Shown here in pieces: positions 21,401 to 28,229 of a stretch of 64,000 nt of DNA. This DNA comes from Brachypterus glaber (taxonomy: Eukaryota; Arthropoda; Insecta; Coleoptera; Kateretidae). Location: NCBI GenBank assembly GCA_958510825.1, contig OY294051.1:25903265-25967264 (forward strand). The letters are read 5' to 3'. Numbering within the stretch: position 1 is the stretch's first letter; every line of letters begins with the position of its first letter. Position numbers and translations under genes: made by a program. Under the pieces are notes generated by a model. That model saw only the letters and a list, made by a program, of their open reading frames with translations, had not been told where the DNA came from and searched no databases.

Positions 21401-22308
21401 GGAACTCTTTGCAAAAAGGAACTCTTTTGTACAAATTTCAGACGCGGTCAGCTCCTCGGGTAATAATAATAAACGTCATTTATTGTACTACTAAAACACT
21501 CTTACAAAAAGTCATTCAGATAATTTGTTAAATACTGTTTTAAACGCATTTATGTTCAAGAATTTAAAAATTATGTTTTTTATAAACTTAGCGCCTCGTA
21601 CTAAGTTTACAATTTGTTATATAAATTGCTATTTTATTATTTTACCTCTATTTATATCGTGTTTTAGAACCATGGACGCCATATTGGGACCATATAATAG
21701 AGGGATGGGATAAGCGGAATGAGAATAATTTGCTTTTTATGTTCTATGAAGATTTAAACAAGGTAAAGTAGATGGCATTATTAATTTACGGTTTAGTCTG
21801 CTAAAAGTCCTCACGACATTATCTGGTTACTACTATACACAAGAAAATGTAAGGGTCTATAAAAGATTAAATTTTCTTGTTTATGTTAGTTAACAAAAAC
21901 ATCGTAGGCACTAGTTTGGCTGACGACGATACAGACAACATCAAAATTTGAAACTTCGTTTGTTCATTAGGAACAAACCTTTGGGTTAAGTTTTTTGTAA
22001 ATTTATTATATTTTTAGGATACAAGAAAAGGTATAGAAAAATTTTCTGATTTCCTAGGGTATAGCTATACAAATGAAGAACTTAACGGTCTAGAAGATCA
22101 CTTAAAATTAGAAAACTTTAGAAATAACAAGTCAGTAAACTTCAGTAACTTCAAAGAAGTTGGTTTGTTGACTGAAGGAGAACAAGACTTTGTAAGAAAA
22201 GGGAAAAATGGCGGATGGAGTTCATATTTTGATAAAGAACTTAATGAAAAAGCTGATATTTGGATCGAGGAAAATCTTAAACGAACGGATTTAAGATTTC
22301 CTCTATAG
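1851..22308 (+). CDS. Cytosolic sulfotransferase (SULT family), six exons
   Basis: Predicted to transfer sulfonate from PAPS to a small hydroxyl or amine acceptor in the cytosol. Coding exons are 1851-1977, 2878-3112, 18187-18385, 19510-19636, 21668-21762 and 22018-22308, with GT-AG introns and matching phases, giving 1074 nt or 357 codons plus stop, slightly long for the family. Seen in the protein: the PAPS 5'-phosphosulfate loop TFPRSGTTW (residues 83-91), KTHLP with the presumed catalytic His171, the 3'-phosphate block RHPKNVAVSFYH (193-204) and the C-terminal RKGKNGGW (321-328), where the family norm is GDW. There is no signal peptide or membrane segment, unlike Golgi sulfotransferases. 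Intron 2 is 15 kb because it holds a retrotransposon and a solo LTR. Substrate cannot be predicted. The ATG at 1851 was chosen because it opens the family-typical start before FPYEIKKID. Confidence 0.9.
2411..2824 (+). repeat. Two-copy tandem duplication in sulfotransferase intron 1
   Basis: A block of about 215 bp starting TTTATGCACGTAG is repeated at 2411 and 2626. The copies are about 90 percent alike by eye, each ending in the CCCCGCTTTAGC and TATAAAACT stretch. The second copy ends about 50 bp before exon 2. Confidence 0.75.
2878..3112 (+). CDS. Sulfotransferase exon 2 (PAPS loop)
   Basis: Follows acceptor ATTGTAG and ends before GTAAGT. Codes residues 44-120 with VTFPRSGTTW, the nucleotide-binding P-loop-like motif of the family, followed by the helix TQEMVWMLANN. 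Confidence 0.9.
3370..3680 (+). repeat. Interspersed repeat, also at 43660-44100
   Basis: The stretch from CAGCGCCTGCGCTAGAATA through CTCAAGAACGAATAATCCGA is shared with 43670-43960 in the same orientation at roughly 85-90 percent. A 136-codon open frame here (3406-3816) is a by-product of the repeat. Related shorter pieces lie near 58890 and, reversed, near 62740. Confidence 0.7.
3812..5888 (+). mobile_element. Solo LTR of a Gypsy-type retrotransposon
   Basis: Starts TGTAACGATA and ends TTACGGTACA, and is flanked by GTAC on both sides (3808-3811 and 5889-5892), a 4-bp target duplication. The termini resemble those of the full-length element at 7166-18034 (TGTAGCAG to CGCGGTACA) and the length (2077 bp) is close to that element's LTR. 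It splits the minisatellite TIR element. The short open frames at 4032-4284 lie inside it and are not genes. Probably left by recombination between two LTRs. Confidence 0.75.
5893..6880 (+). repeat. GGCGCCAAGTTTGG minisatellite
   Basis: About ten degenerate units carry GGGCGCCAAGTTTGGTAG, AACCGTCAGGGACAAAGC, a T-run, GAAGGTA and GGGGCGCCAATTTTT. GGCGCC is itself palindromic. The open frames here (for example 6522-6881 minus) arise because the unit is often a multiple of three. Confidence 0.8.
7166..9321 (+). repeat. 5' LTR
   Basis: TGTAGCAG to GGTACA. It contains an internal subrepeat: GTTGGTGAAGCTTTT blocks near 8124 and 8203 and a diverged one near 8260, each followed by a CGTT/ACG and CAAATTTTA stretch. 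A 64-codon open frame at 7210-7404 recurs unchanged in the 3' LTR and is judged fortuitous. Confidence 0.93.
9325..9334 (+). promoter_or_regulatory. Primer-binding site, tRNA-Lys-like
   Basis: TGGCGCCCAA starts three bases after the 5' LTR. TGGCGCCC is the usual complement of a tRNA-Lys 3' end in Gypsy elements; only about the first ten bases fit before the sequence changes to ATAACGTGGG. Confidence 0.65.
9607..9951 (+). promoter_or_regulatory. Six spaced copies of TTCTRAAATATAYAGG in the leader
   Basis: Copies begin at 9607, 9677, 9764, 9822, 9872 and 9936, spaced 50-87 bp, all on the plus strand. Between them the sequence differs, so this is an array of short sites, not a minisatellite. 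The position between LTR and gag is where the gypsy element of Drosophila carries its insulator sites, but the motif is different; function is unknown. Confidence 0.6.
10243..11757 (+). CDS. gag: Retrotransposon Gag polyprotein
   Basis: 504 codons. The N-terminal two thirds is helical and charged with a capsid-like middle (around WGVSFDGTGDVLSFIEKV, typical of Gypsy Gag), then a long Asn/Ser-rich linker (about residues 400-455) and two zinc knuckles. The first is C-X2-C-X4-H-X4-C at 461-474; in the second (482-495) the His is replaced by Val, a state I recall from related Gypsy groups. It should form the virus-like particle and bind genomic RNA in the cytoplasm. The frame is uninterrupted, so the copy may be functional. 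It ends 25 bases into pol. Confidence 0.92.
   Translation: MEDLNKMDLRYLTVEQINYELRIRSLTARNDRNAKIKTLSRAIARETEDNKYVDPEFNFNNEVKAINDNIDIVKTLVKELEEFEYSISQLIRIKSNLAHINKRLNRFPEVKDKEADRTKFLQISKATCLELEADLIEAHTAHENKVNETNMTRISLNDTTFHAAANTSARSDPDFIKPVPVYKWGVSFDGTGDVLSFIEKVDYLKVCRNVSDEILFKTAYDLFKEPALSWFLSVKSSVNNWSELIGLLKKEFLSASVDDHTWDDIRAKYQKPDESISVFTAAMETLFKRLLRYPSDFTKLKTIRERILPHYFTPLSLVEVNSIEDLRKYCKKLDEAYILKQKSVTNKNAIYKKSVPRVNVVETQDSSFAEESSCVNKASSSKNVCKEGHCCQINSNSNFSNNFRNNNNSNGNYNRNFRNNGYKSFGSNSSSNFNSNKNQKNSSSENNSTVNSSNQVKQIVCYNCNGINHVFSKCLAKRTKFCYRCGKKDVFLKDCSNCQKNVEQ
11733..15044 (+). CDS. pol: Retrotransposon Pol polyprotein (PR-RT-RH-IN)
   Basis: An open frame of 1103 codons, reached from gag by a -1 shift; the true N-terminus is therefore set by frameshift and processing, and 11733 is only where the open frame is taken up. 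Aspartic protease motif DTGA is at 87-90. Reverse transcriptase shows the DLKKAFWQIPL block and the catalytic YLDD at 393-396. RNase H begins around the FTIQCDAS segment. The integrase has a His-His-Cys-Cys zinc region (ending CCKIC) and the catalytic triad Asp817, Asp877, Glu913, with exactly 35 residues between the last two (DD35E). PR-RT-RH-IN is the Ty3/Gypsy order. No stop or frameshift is seen, so the element may be active. Confidence 0.95.
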   Translation: MSKKCRAVVGNPGRRSLLHKAIPDSKITSSYEDNWFNWTIWLEKVKAFYKNHLISLVNLNPFENLPNDNRPYIKASIANKQIVALIDTGANCSVIGNLGISLIKSLNLEICNSSIPYVTTADKAHQKVLGFVELPITVNDTVNVLKILVVPTLQTEFIFGVDFLKQFSISLSFENNSWKFLNKVEINSINSSNEFGILELSSDQEHLANKVKDLFKELKKDKLGCTHIMKHDIDTGDNKPFKMRQYQMSPYMQEILVKELKDMLAQGVVSPSNSDYNSPVLLVKKSDGSHRLCFDGRKLNAQTKKDSYPLPKIDRILSMLGKARYISTIDLKKAFWQIPLTERSKEKCAFTVPGYGLFHFNRMCFGLANAAQRQQRLMDKLFGAAFEPYIFVYLDDIIIVSSSFEEHIRLLKEVYRILKEANLTINFDKCKFFRKSLKYLGFVLDREGLRTDIEKVQDMLNYKRPSTTTEIKRFIGLCSWYRRFVKNFATLVAPLNALLKGLGKKQPIKWNNEAEVAFVKIKEALVSAPVLTSARYDLVFTIQCDASNVGLGAVLTQVQEGKEKVIAYASRTLSRSERNFSTGEKECLALLFAIDRFRGYIEGVRFNVITDHSSLKYLANFKDPTGRIARWAVKLQQYDMNITYRKGSLQVVPDALSRAFEEVEPEKPVFPSVNLISFDSEQYGKDEYYVSLREKILKSPNQYKEYRIVEDKIYKFDRSNLGIKTNIKEWKLLVPRLCRVLVMKECHDDPLAAHMGFYKTFNRVSQEYFWPRMRSDILKYVKCCKICAEQKVPNYARHGLMGKEKNISFPWQCISTDFIGPLPRSNGGFCYLLVVSDWFTKYTLLQPLKTATAQGVIKFIENQVFLIYGVPQYIIVDNGTQFAGKAFKKLADDYQVQKIWYNAKFHSQVNPTERQNRTVETAIRSYIKENHREWDKNIGKIGLALRTAVNEVHGHSPAFLNFGRIVPLTGAYYGKVSSTQDVELEPDSREMYFKDLVGLKDIFADVKTKLHEAYERNRRAYNLRKRDVTFTIGEKVWKRNKVLSSAVNYFASKLAPKYVLCKIIGKKSNLVYVLQDKNGQSIGDWHVKDLKKYLGSNSDVSVG
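11739..11745 (+). promoter_or_regulatory. Putative -1 ribosomal frameshift site
   Basis: The heptamer A AAA AAT, read in Gag codons, sits 12 nt before the Gag stop (TAG at 11755-11757). Slipping back one base enters the pol frame, open from upstream of 11733. No ATG suits a separate pol start near here, supporting frameshift expression. I did not establish a downstream stimulatory structure. Confidence 0.6.
15045..15878 (+). other. Retrotransposon 3' non-coding region and polypurine tract
   Basis: 834 bp between the pol stop and the 3' LTR, with no ORF over about 50 codons. A string of AATAAA-like signals plus an A-run occurs near 15150-15185. The purine-rich GGAGGAGGGCTG run at about 15867-15878 is the likely plus-strand primer, abutting the 3' LTR at 15879. 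Confidence 0.75.
15879..18034 (+). repeat. 3' LTR
   Basis: Same length as the 5' LTR and identical wherever compared by eye, including the subrepeats and the fortuitous 64-codon frame (15923-16117). CTAT target duplication follows at 18035-18038. Confidence 0.93.
18081..18111. repeat. Short perfect palindrome before exon 3
   Basis: TTTACTGGGTAATA and its complement are separated by three bases, between the end of the retrotransposon and the exon 3 acceptor at 18186. Confidence 0.6.
18187..18385 (+). CDS. Sulfotransferase exon 3 (catalytic His)
   Basis: Acceptor TTTCTAG, donor GTAAGT. Codes residues 121/122-187, including GRRFIKTHLPFSLLP with the presumed catalytic His171. Phase matches exon 2 (two bases carried over). 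Confidence 0.9.
18708..19443. repeat. Foldback element in intron 3
   Basis: Arms of about 120 bp (18708-18830 and 19320-19443) are inverted copies, sharing TTAAGAGGTGATTCTA and GGTCCGGAAATGAGCCCTAA. The element at 62991-64000 has related ends. Minus-strand frame 18941-19135 is not a gene. Confidence 0.75.
19510..19636 (+). CDS. Sulfotransferase exon 4 (3'-phosphate site)
   Basis: Acceptor GATTTTTAG, donor GTACGA (an acceptable but weak match). Codes VIYVARHPKNVAVSFYH, the PAPS 3'-phosphate-binding block, to FQENL. If not spliced at 19637 the frame would run to a stop about 55 nt on. Confidence 0.88.
19808..20192. repeat. MITE with ACGTAACGC-type termini
   Basis: Ends GGGGCCATACTTAAAACACG and its perfect complement, giving about 27-bp TIRs over 385 bp, G-rich just inside the left end. 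Relatives: 29880-30032 (same inner GCGTTACG), fragments near 1240-1330 and 43490-43590. Lies in intron 4. Confidence 0.8.
20669..21458. mobile_element. Complete TIR-minisatellite element with 8-bp duplication
   Basis: Begins CGAGGGGCTGACCGC and ends GCGGTCAGCTCCTCG. GGTAATAA lies on both sides (20661-20668 and 21459-21466), an 8-bp target duplication of the size made by hAT-type transposases. The interior has GGAACTC-type repeats at each end and five GGCGCCAAGTTTGG units in the middle. No transposase, so non-autonomous. Relative of the copy at 3688-7030. Lies in intron 4. Confidence 0.75.
21668..21762 (+). CDS. Sulfotransferase exon 5
   Basis: Acceptor GTGTTTTAG, donor AAG then GTAAAG. Codes residues 230-261 (PWTPYWDHIIEGW, then NNLLFMFYEDLNK), the conserved acceptor-side region. 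Phase fits exon 4. Confidence 0.88.
22018..22308 (+). CDS. Sulfotransferase exon 6 (C-terminus)
   Basis: Acceptor TATTTTTAG. Codes residues 262-357, from DTRKGIEKFSDFLG to the stop at 22306-22308. The PAPS-binding C-terminal motif reads RKGKNGGW. Confidence 0.9.
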   Translation, partial: DTRKGIEKFSDFLGYSYTNEELNGLEDHLKLENFRNNKSVNFSNFKEVGLLTEGEQDFVRKGKNGGWSSYFDKELNEKADIWIEENLKRTDLRFPL

Positions 22309-22353
22309 AAAAAATGAAAAAAATATATAACTGGACCTTTTTAGGCGCTACTA

Positions 22354-22359
22354 AATAAA
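22354..22359 (+). terminator. Polyadenylation signal of the sulfotransferase gene
   Basis: AATAAA 46 bp after the stop codon, the first match downstream. Confidence 0.6.
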
Positions 22360-23060
22360 AGTTTTTATCCAATACATACAGATAATAAGACAATTACCAG
22401 CTTTATTTTAAATAGATAAACTCAATAAAAACCCCCGCGTGGCTTTTACTTTATTGAGTGGGTAATTATTTATTTTACCCATTCAACTGTCACTTGTCAA
22501 ATTATTTTCTTGTAAATGTCATTAAAAATTTTAATAAAAATATTAATTCCTAAGCTATTTATTGGATAAAACCGATATTGGCCTTTCGAAAATTAACCTG
22601 GTTAATTTTCTCATGGGCAATATCTTACTTTACCCACTAGTACCATAAATAACTATTACGTAACTAGGCTATTACATGCGCTTTTAACCAGTTTATCTTA
22701 AAAAGAGTAAACTAAAAATAGAACATTCAAGGAGAGCCGAATTCGATTAACTACAAAAAATAGACGCAATATTTGAATATTTTGGAATTTAATTTGCAAG
22801 ATTTTTTTTATATTAATACCAATATGTACGAATAAACGAATTCCTGAAGTAAAGTTTAATCGCAATTATATAAGTGTCCGCTGCGACTATAAATCCAAGT
22901 AAATTTTACAGGAGAGGCGAAATTAAAACCAAAAAGATATCTCTATTTAGAAATAATGAAATTCATTACTCTGGGTGAGCAAATTATTGCCATGTCAAGA
23001 TATTTTATTTTTTACTGCATTCAAAATTATTTGTAATTACCTGAAACGTTAATACATTAA
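22360..23060. other. Intergenic A+T-rich DNA
   Basis: No gene seen. A local hairpin (ACTCAATAAA / TTTATTGAGT near 22408-22460) and repeated TTTACCCA blocks suggest decayed inverted-repeat elements. Confidence 0.5.
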
Positions 23061-23188
23061 CAATGAATATATAAATGAAAATAAAGTTTAGTGCCTTATA
23101 GACGGCAAACTATTAAAATCTATAAAGAATACAGTTATACTTATTTTTAATAAGTATTTAAAATTTTCAACAGTCAGTGCGAAAGCCA

Positions 23189-23259
23189 CCATACCAATAT
23201 ATGCTCACTGATGATCGCAAAAAAGCGTGAAATAGCAGCTATATGACATTTTGGTAGGG
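23189..23259 (+). ncRNA. Hammerhead ribozyme-like fold, copy 1
   Basis: Core CTGATGA at 23208-23214, stem II TCGC/GCGT closing a six-A loop, GAAA at 23229-23232, stem III ATAG/CTAT with a CAG loop, then the cleavage triplet ATA with predicted cut after 23243. Stem I is TCA/TGA next to the core, an internal loop, then TACCAA (23192-23197) with TTGGTA (23251-23256), extended by CC/GG. The departure from consensus is a U-U at pair 10.1/11.1, usually G-C, so activity is uncertain. Type I topology. Confidence 0.6.
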
Positions 23260-23588
23260 ATTTTCTCATTGATTGTGAAAATTCTGTAGTAGAGCAGTGC
23301 AATTTATTTATAGATTTTAATAGTTTGCCGTCTATAAGGCACTAAACTTTATTTTCATTTATAATTTGATTTGCCGTGTCGGTACTAGGTGCTGGCTTCG
23401 AGACAAATTTTTTGTCCGCCTGTGTATCTAGATATAGATAATTCTTATCAGATTACAGGTCTGCCAACATCTAATGTGTAGTACTTTTGTGCAAACATTA
23501 GATGGCGCCACCAATTTGTACGCTCTCGATACAGTTATACTTATTTTTAATAAGTATTTAAGATTTTCAACAGTCAGCGCGAAAGCCA

Positions 23589-23659
23589 CCATACCAATAT
23601 ATGCTCACTGATGATCGCAAAAAAGCGTGAAATAGCAGCTATATGACATTTTGGTAGGG
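23589..23659 (+). ncRNA. Hammerhead ribozyme-like fold, copy 2
   Basis: Same fold 400 bp downstream (core CTGATGA at 23608-23614, GAAA at 23629-23632, predicted cut after 23643). Cleavage of both copies in one transcript would release a 400-nt RNA. Confidence 0.6.
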
Positions 23660-23744
23660 ATTTTCTCATTGATTGTGAAAATTCTGTAGTAGAGCAGTGC
23701 AATGAATATATCTTTATTCTAATGGTTAAAAATAAACAAACTGC

Positions 23745-24212
23745 AGTAGCTTTAAAATAGTATATTAAAGTACTAGTTTCATAATACCCGTTTTTAGCGA
23801 GTTTTCTAAAGTACTAGTGCGCTAAAAACGTGTTATAAAACGAGTGCTTTATGCTATTTTTTCTGATTTGCTCTAAAATTAAAAAAAAAAACTTACATTT
23901 AAGTTGATGACCAATTTAGGGAATTTTGTTTTGGGTTGGCATTACAATTTTCGCAATGTTTGAAAGAACAAACGAGATATTTTGATATCTTTTATAGTCA
24001 GCTCTTCACTTTATCACTGCAAGTAACCAAGCCAGTATTTTAACACGGTAAAAATTAACTTAAAAACACAATTTCGTAAAAAAATAAACTTATAAACGAT
24101 GTTGACATTTGCACGGAAGAAACAAAAGGATGTCTGTTGCCAACCCAAAAGAAAAAAAAGTACTACTTATGGGCCTATAATCACACGCAATACACGTGTG
24201 ATTATGAACTTA
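23745..24212. repeat. Inverted-repeat element with GCGCTAAAAACG arms
   Basis: Palindromic head with TACTAGTGCGCTAAAAACG and complement, followed by 300 bp including GGGTTGGCA and CACACGCAAT. A reversed copy occupies about 32020-32545, and the head alone recurs at 46585-46735. Confidence 0.65.
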
Positions 24213-24214
24213 TA

Positions 24215-25009
24215 GGGGAAGTCGGGGTTAACTGGCCCGCTTTTTTTCATGTCGAGTTTTTGAAAAACCTGTAAACAATTTTCAAATATTTTCTTTAGCA
24301 AAAGATAAATTATTACTATAGTTAGAACATATTAATACTTCAGACAAATATTATTTATATAAAAAAAGTTATTAATGATAAACCAGTTAACCCCGCTGGA
24401 CCAGTTAACCCCATAGGGCAGGGTTAACTGGACCACTACTCAGGGTTAACTGGTCCACTAAGAAAAATGTATTGTATTGTCATTATTGTCAATAGAAACG
24501 ATTTGAAATCAAATACAAATTAATTCTAACATGATGATAGACAACATAATATGTTAAATATTAGATATATCTCAGGGTTAACTGGACATGGCCCAGTTAA
24601 CCCTGAACTAATTAATATTGACATAAGTGGTCCAGTTAACCCCGAACCAGTTAACCCTGAGTGACACCACTGAATGAAATCATGAAATTTTAATACTTAA
24701 TAAGATATTAGAAGGCGGCAATTATGCAGAATAATTAACAAAATACTCAGTATATTAGGTAAAAAGTCTAGATCCTCCTATTAATAATAAAGTATTAATT
24801 AAAAAATAAAAGTTAAGGTAAATACCTACTTTTCATCGAAAAAAAATGAACTTTCTTTACTACAACTTACACGTGGACAACACGGTCCGTCATAATACTA
24901 CTAACTAAATATCACTAGAATTTGCCCTAAGGCGCCAATACTAATAAAATAAGTTAATAAAATCCAGGTGGACCAGTTAACCCTGTAGCCCAGTTAACTC
25001 CGACTTCCC
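24215..25009. repeat. TA-flanked MITE filled with CCAGTTAACC motifs
   Basis: Termini GGGGAAGTCGGGGTTAACTGG and a complementary right end (AGTTAACTCCGACTTCCC), bounded by TA on each side. Eleven copies of the core GTTAACTGG or its complement lie at about 24226, 24385, 24400, 24421, 24443, 24574, 24592, 24630, 24648, 24970 and 24988. No ORF. TA target choice fits the Tc1/mariner superfamily. Confidence 0.75.
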
Positions 25010-25700
25010 TAATAGTCGAAAAATAGAAAAAAAAATATTATTGCTTTTTAAAAAAGATTGCATACTGACAATATTAGGAACCCCATTGCCAGGGTACTGG
25101 CAATAATAGTAAAAATAAAATTACAAAAAAATAACAACCAATAAGAAAATATTGGGCACAATAAAAATTTCAGCTGTTTTTTAACAATTTCAGCTGTTTT
25201 TAGGTTCAATTTGGGCACTTAAATAACAATTTGTCGTTTTTAGTAAGCCCCACGCACTCTTCATGTACGTGTCAATTACAATCTGATATCGGCATGGCGA
25301 TTCTCTTTGAATAAAAAGCAGAACCAAGATTCAGAGATCTCTGATTTCTTCGTTGCTTTCTTTTCTTGTTGTTTGTTTCTATCATTTGTTTGTTGTCAAC
25401 TACTTCACATGCAAATATTAGGAACACAACTACTTAGACAACAATCTCGAAAAAAATCCTTTTTGCTGCTTTATTGATAGAAACACAAAATGGGCCAAGA
25501 AAGTGCTTGTTTGTGCCTACCTTATTAGGTTCTTGCCTGCAATAATCGATGCTACCCAGCTTGCGAGAGTCACAATTTTACAAGTTTTTAGTAGAAGAGC
25601 ACGAAACACGAATTGCGTTTTTGTATACGGCATTACCAACTGGATACATATACATAATACTATCAGGCATTTTTTTGATATAACAGATACATGGGCAGTA
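25010..25700. other. Intergenic stretch without a recognisable gene
   Basis: Overlapping small open frames at 25503-25714 on both strands resemble no known protein. There is a short direct repeat (TTCAGCTGTTTTT twice near 25170-25200). Confidence 0.4.
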
Positions 25701-25981
25701 GGGTGACCCACCAAATTTCCAAATTGAAAATTTTGAAGGTCTCATCCCTTAAATTTGTTTATTAGGGTAAGAGTATCATCCCTGATTTTTTTCAGAATTT
25801 TTGAAAAAAATCTAGAGGTCGTCTAGAGGGATAGTAAATGGATAACCTCAAAAAAAAATCTGAATGTTTCCTTTCAAAATAGCGGAGCTGTGCCCTTTTA
25901 AGTCCGAAAATGAGCAACATTGCCCAATGAACAAATTAAGGGAAGAGAACTTTTTTCAATTTGAAATTTTCGTGGGTCACG
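25701..25981. repeat. MITE-like inverted repeat
   Basis: Ends GGTGACCCACCAAATTT and an imperfect complement ending GTGGGTCAC, with CAATTTG blocks next to both. About 280 bp. Confidence 0.6.
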
Positions 25982-26383
25982 ATAATGGGCAGTGCCATCT
26001 ATGACACAGAGGATGAACTAACAAGTTTAAGAGGGGGTGGCAATATTAGGAACATGGCAATAATGGGCTCACCCACCTTAATTACATTTCTTCGGGATAT
26101 GCGACGTATGAAAAAAGGATGGTGCGGCCGCAGCGGACACGAAGATAATTAAGAGAACTCTGCTCACTAGCTATTTACTTTTAGTTAATTAGTTTTAAAT
26201 GAATTCTGCAGTCGGATTAAAGATGCAAGTCTTTTGCGAAACAACTGTACACTACGATGTTTCAGGAACGTTTTATACTGATACTTTTAATTTGAACTAA
26301 AGGTTTGGAATTTTAAGTCCACCTGTGAAAGCGTTATTGAACTAATGTAGCCAAAAGTTTATTAGTGAAGAACTTGCAGCTTT

Positions 26384-27095
26384 GCACACAAAACAAAAAA
26401 AATCTCGAGTGCGGCAGACCAGACTGGTCAATTCTTACGTATTTTGGGTCGCTGAATCTGAACCGAGGTCAAAATTTAAAAGTTAGCGTTAATTTTTTTC
26501 TAACCTCAAAATACATACTTTTTTGGTAAATTTTGTGCTGTAATGAAAAAACGCGAGTTAGTTTCGAAATTCTTACAGTGGATTCCGATGCAGAAGTTTT
26601 TAAAATTGATCAGATTCGCTTGAAACTTGATACTCGGGGGTTTTTCGGGTCGCTGATTACAAATCTGATGCCAGTTTTCCAAAATTCAAAATGGCGGATC
26701 CAATATGGCGGATTTGATTATTAAAAGTTGATCGGATTTGCTTGAAACTTGGTACTTGGAGGGTTTTGGGTCGCTGATTACGAATCTGGTGCCAGTTTTC
26801 CAAAATTCAAAATGACGGATCCAATATGGAGGATTAGATTTTTTAAAGTTTCTCGGAAAATTTAATCCACCATATTGGATCCGCCATTTTGAATTTTGAA
26901 AAACTGGCACCATATTCGTAATCAGCGACCCCAAAAACTCCCGAGTACCAAGTTTCAAGCAAATCCGTGCTACTTTAAAAATATAATCGGCCATTTTAAA
27001 CGCTAACTTTTAAATTCTGACCTCGGATTCAGATTCAGCGACCCGAAATACGTAAGAATTGACTGCCGCACCCGAGATTTTTTTATTTTGTGTGC
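26384..27095. repeat. Foldback element with GGGTCGCTGATTACG repeats
   Basis: Outer arms of about 110 bp are inverted copies (CTCGAGTGCGGCAG, GGGTCGCTGAATCTGA). Inside, a block around GCCAGTTTTCCAAAATTC and ATGGCGGATCCAATATGG occurs three times, the last inverted. Fragments near 20330-20400, 30240 and 32600. Frames 26533-26724 and 26686-26994 are repeat shadows. Confidence 0.8.
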
Positions 27096-27159
27096 CGGTG
27101 TTATAATACATTTAGCTTGTGTAAATAAATTATTATTAAATCTATTAAGTAAAAAGTTT

Positions 27160-28025
27160 ATTAATAACATATCCCTGATAACAATGTTTGTATAAACTTT
27201 ATTCAAACTAGGATCAAAGGATTTGTACAATGTTTGAATGAAGTTTGAACAAGGTTTGGACCGGCGCGCCGGTTTGAACGAAATTTGATCAAACGGTTTG
27301 AAATTTTTGATTTTTTTATTCTGCTGCTATTGCAGCTGAGCTGCTCTTTTCATGGTAATTACCATTAACAAAACCTATTTTAAAGATTCGGCCGAAACCA
27401 AAAGTAAAAGAAAACATTTTTTTATATAAAAACATAAATTTCTAAATAAAAACAATGAAAAAAAAAAAACTAGGTATTATTAAAAAATCCTTTATTTAAA
27501 ATCAATCTGTTTAATTTAGATGTACCTAAGTTAACTCACATGACATTTTCTACTTACTTGTACACAAAAATCATTAGTTAAAGGCTGTTTCTTATCGAAA
27601 AGGGTTCTCTTTTATCCATTTTTTCGAAAATATAGATATTTTCTAGGAAGATTTAGTCTGGACCAACCATCACAATTTTATTATTTCTAATCTTTGTAAA
27701 TTGTCAAAAGTATATGTTTTTTTAACGTACGTTGAATGTTTTAAGTGTTTTTAGTAGTTTCTCACTGATATATCCACAAATTAGCTCAAAAACAGACAAA
27801 TACTCTTTCTGTGTTACACCCAAACCATATTGGATTTTATTTGAACGGTAAATCTCGGTAATGCTCGGCAAATTCCGTAAAATTTCACAAAGTTTATGGC
27901 TAAACTTTATGTAAAATAGAATCAAACTGCCTTTTAAACAGTTAGTACAAAATTCATTCAAACACGTCGAATCCAAACGTGTTTGATACAATGTTATCAG
28001 CGAGGTTATCAGGGATGTTATTATT
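27160..28025. repeat. Large inverted-repeat element
   Basis: Ends share AATAACATATCCCTGATAAC and an inverted version near 28000-28025, with GTTTGAA-type repeats inside and a GC-rich palindrome ACCGGCGCGCCGGT near 27261. Minus-strand frames 27003-27230 and 27722-27991 match nothing I know. Confidence 0.6.
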
Positions 28026-28229
28026 TACTTAATATTTATTTTTTAAATAAAAGTTTTTTTTTATTTACACAATAAAATCTTTATTAGCAATAAAAAATAT
28101 AATTTATATCATATTTTGATAAATTGATTTATGTAGTGAGCGATTCACATGTGCATAGTTTTAAAAACCAGTCTATTTGAATATATATTTTATACATATT
28201 TATAAAAAAATAGAGAGCCCACATTTCAA

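Larger units (their letters stand above)
23061..23711 (+). mobile_element. Two-copy hammerhead retroelement (Penelope-like or retrozyme)
   Basis: A 175-bp segment occurs twice in direct orientation, 23129-23303 and 23529-23703, exactly 400 bp apart with only about two differences, each carrying a hammerhead-like fold. Upstream is a 55-bp arm (23070-23124) that is the perfect inverted copy of 23309-23363 inside the 400-bp unit. CAATGAATATAT occurs at both outer ends (23061-23072 and 23700-23711), a likely target duplication of 8-12 bp. Direct ribozyme-bearing repeats, an inverted partial arm upstream and a duplication of this size fit Penelope-like pseudo-LTRs or metazoan retrozymes. No reverse transcriptase is present, so it is non-autonomous. 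Confidence 0.7.
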
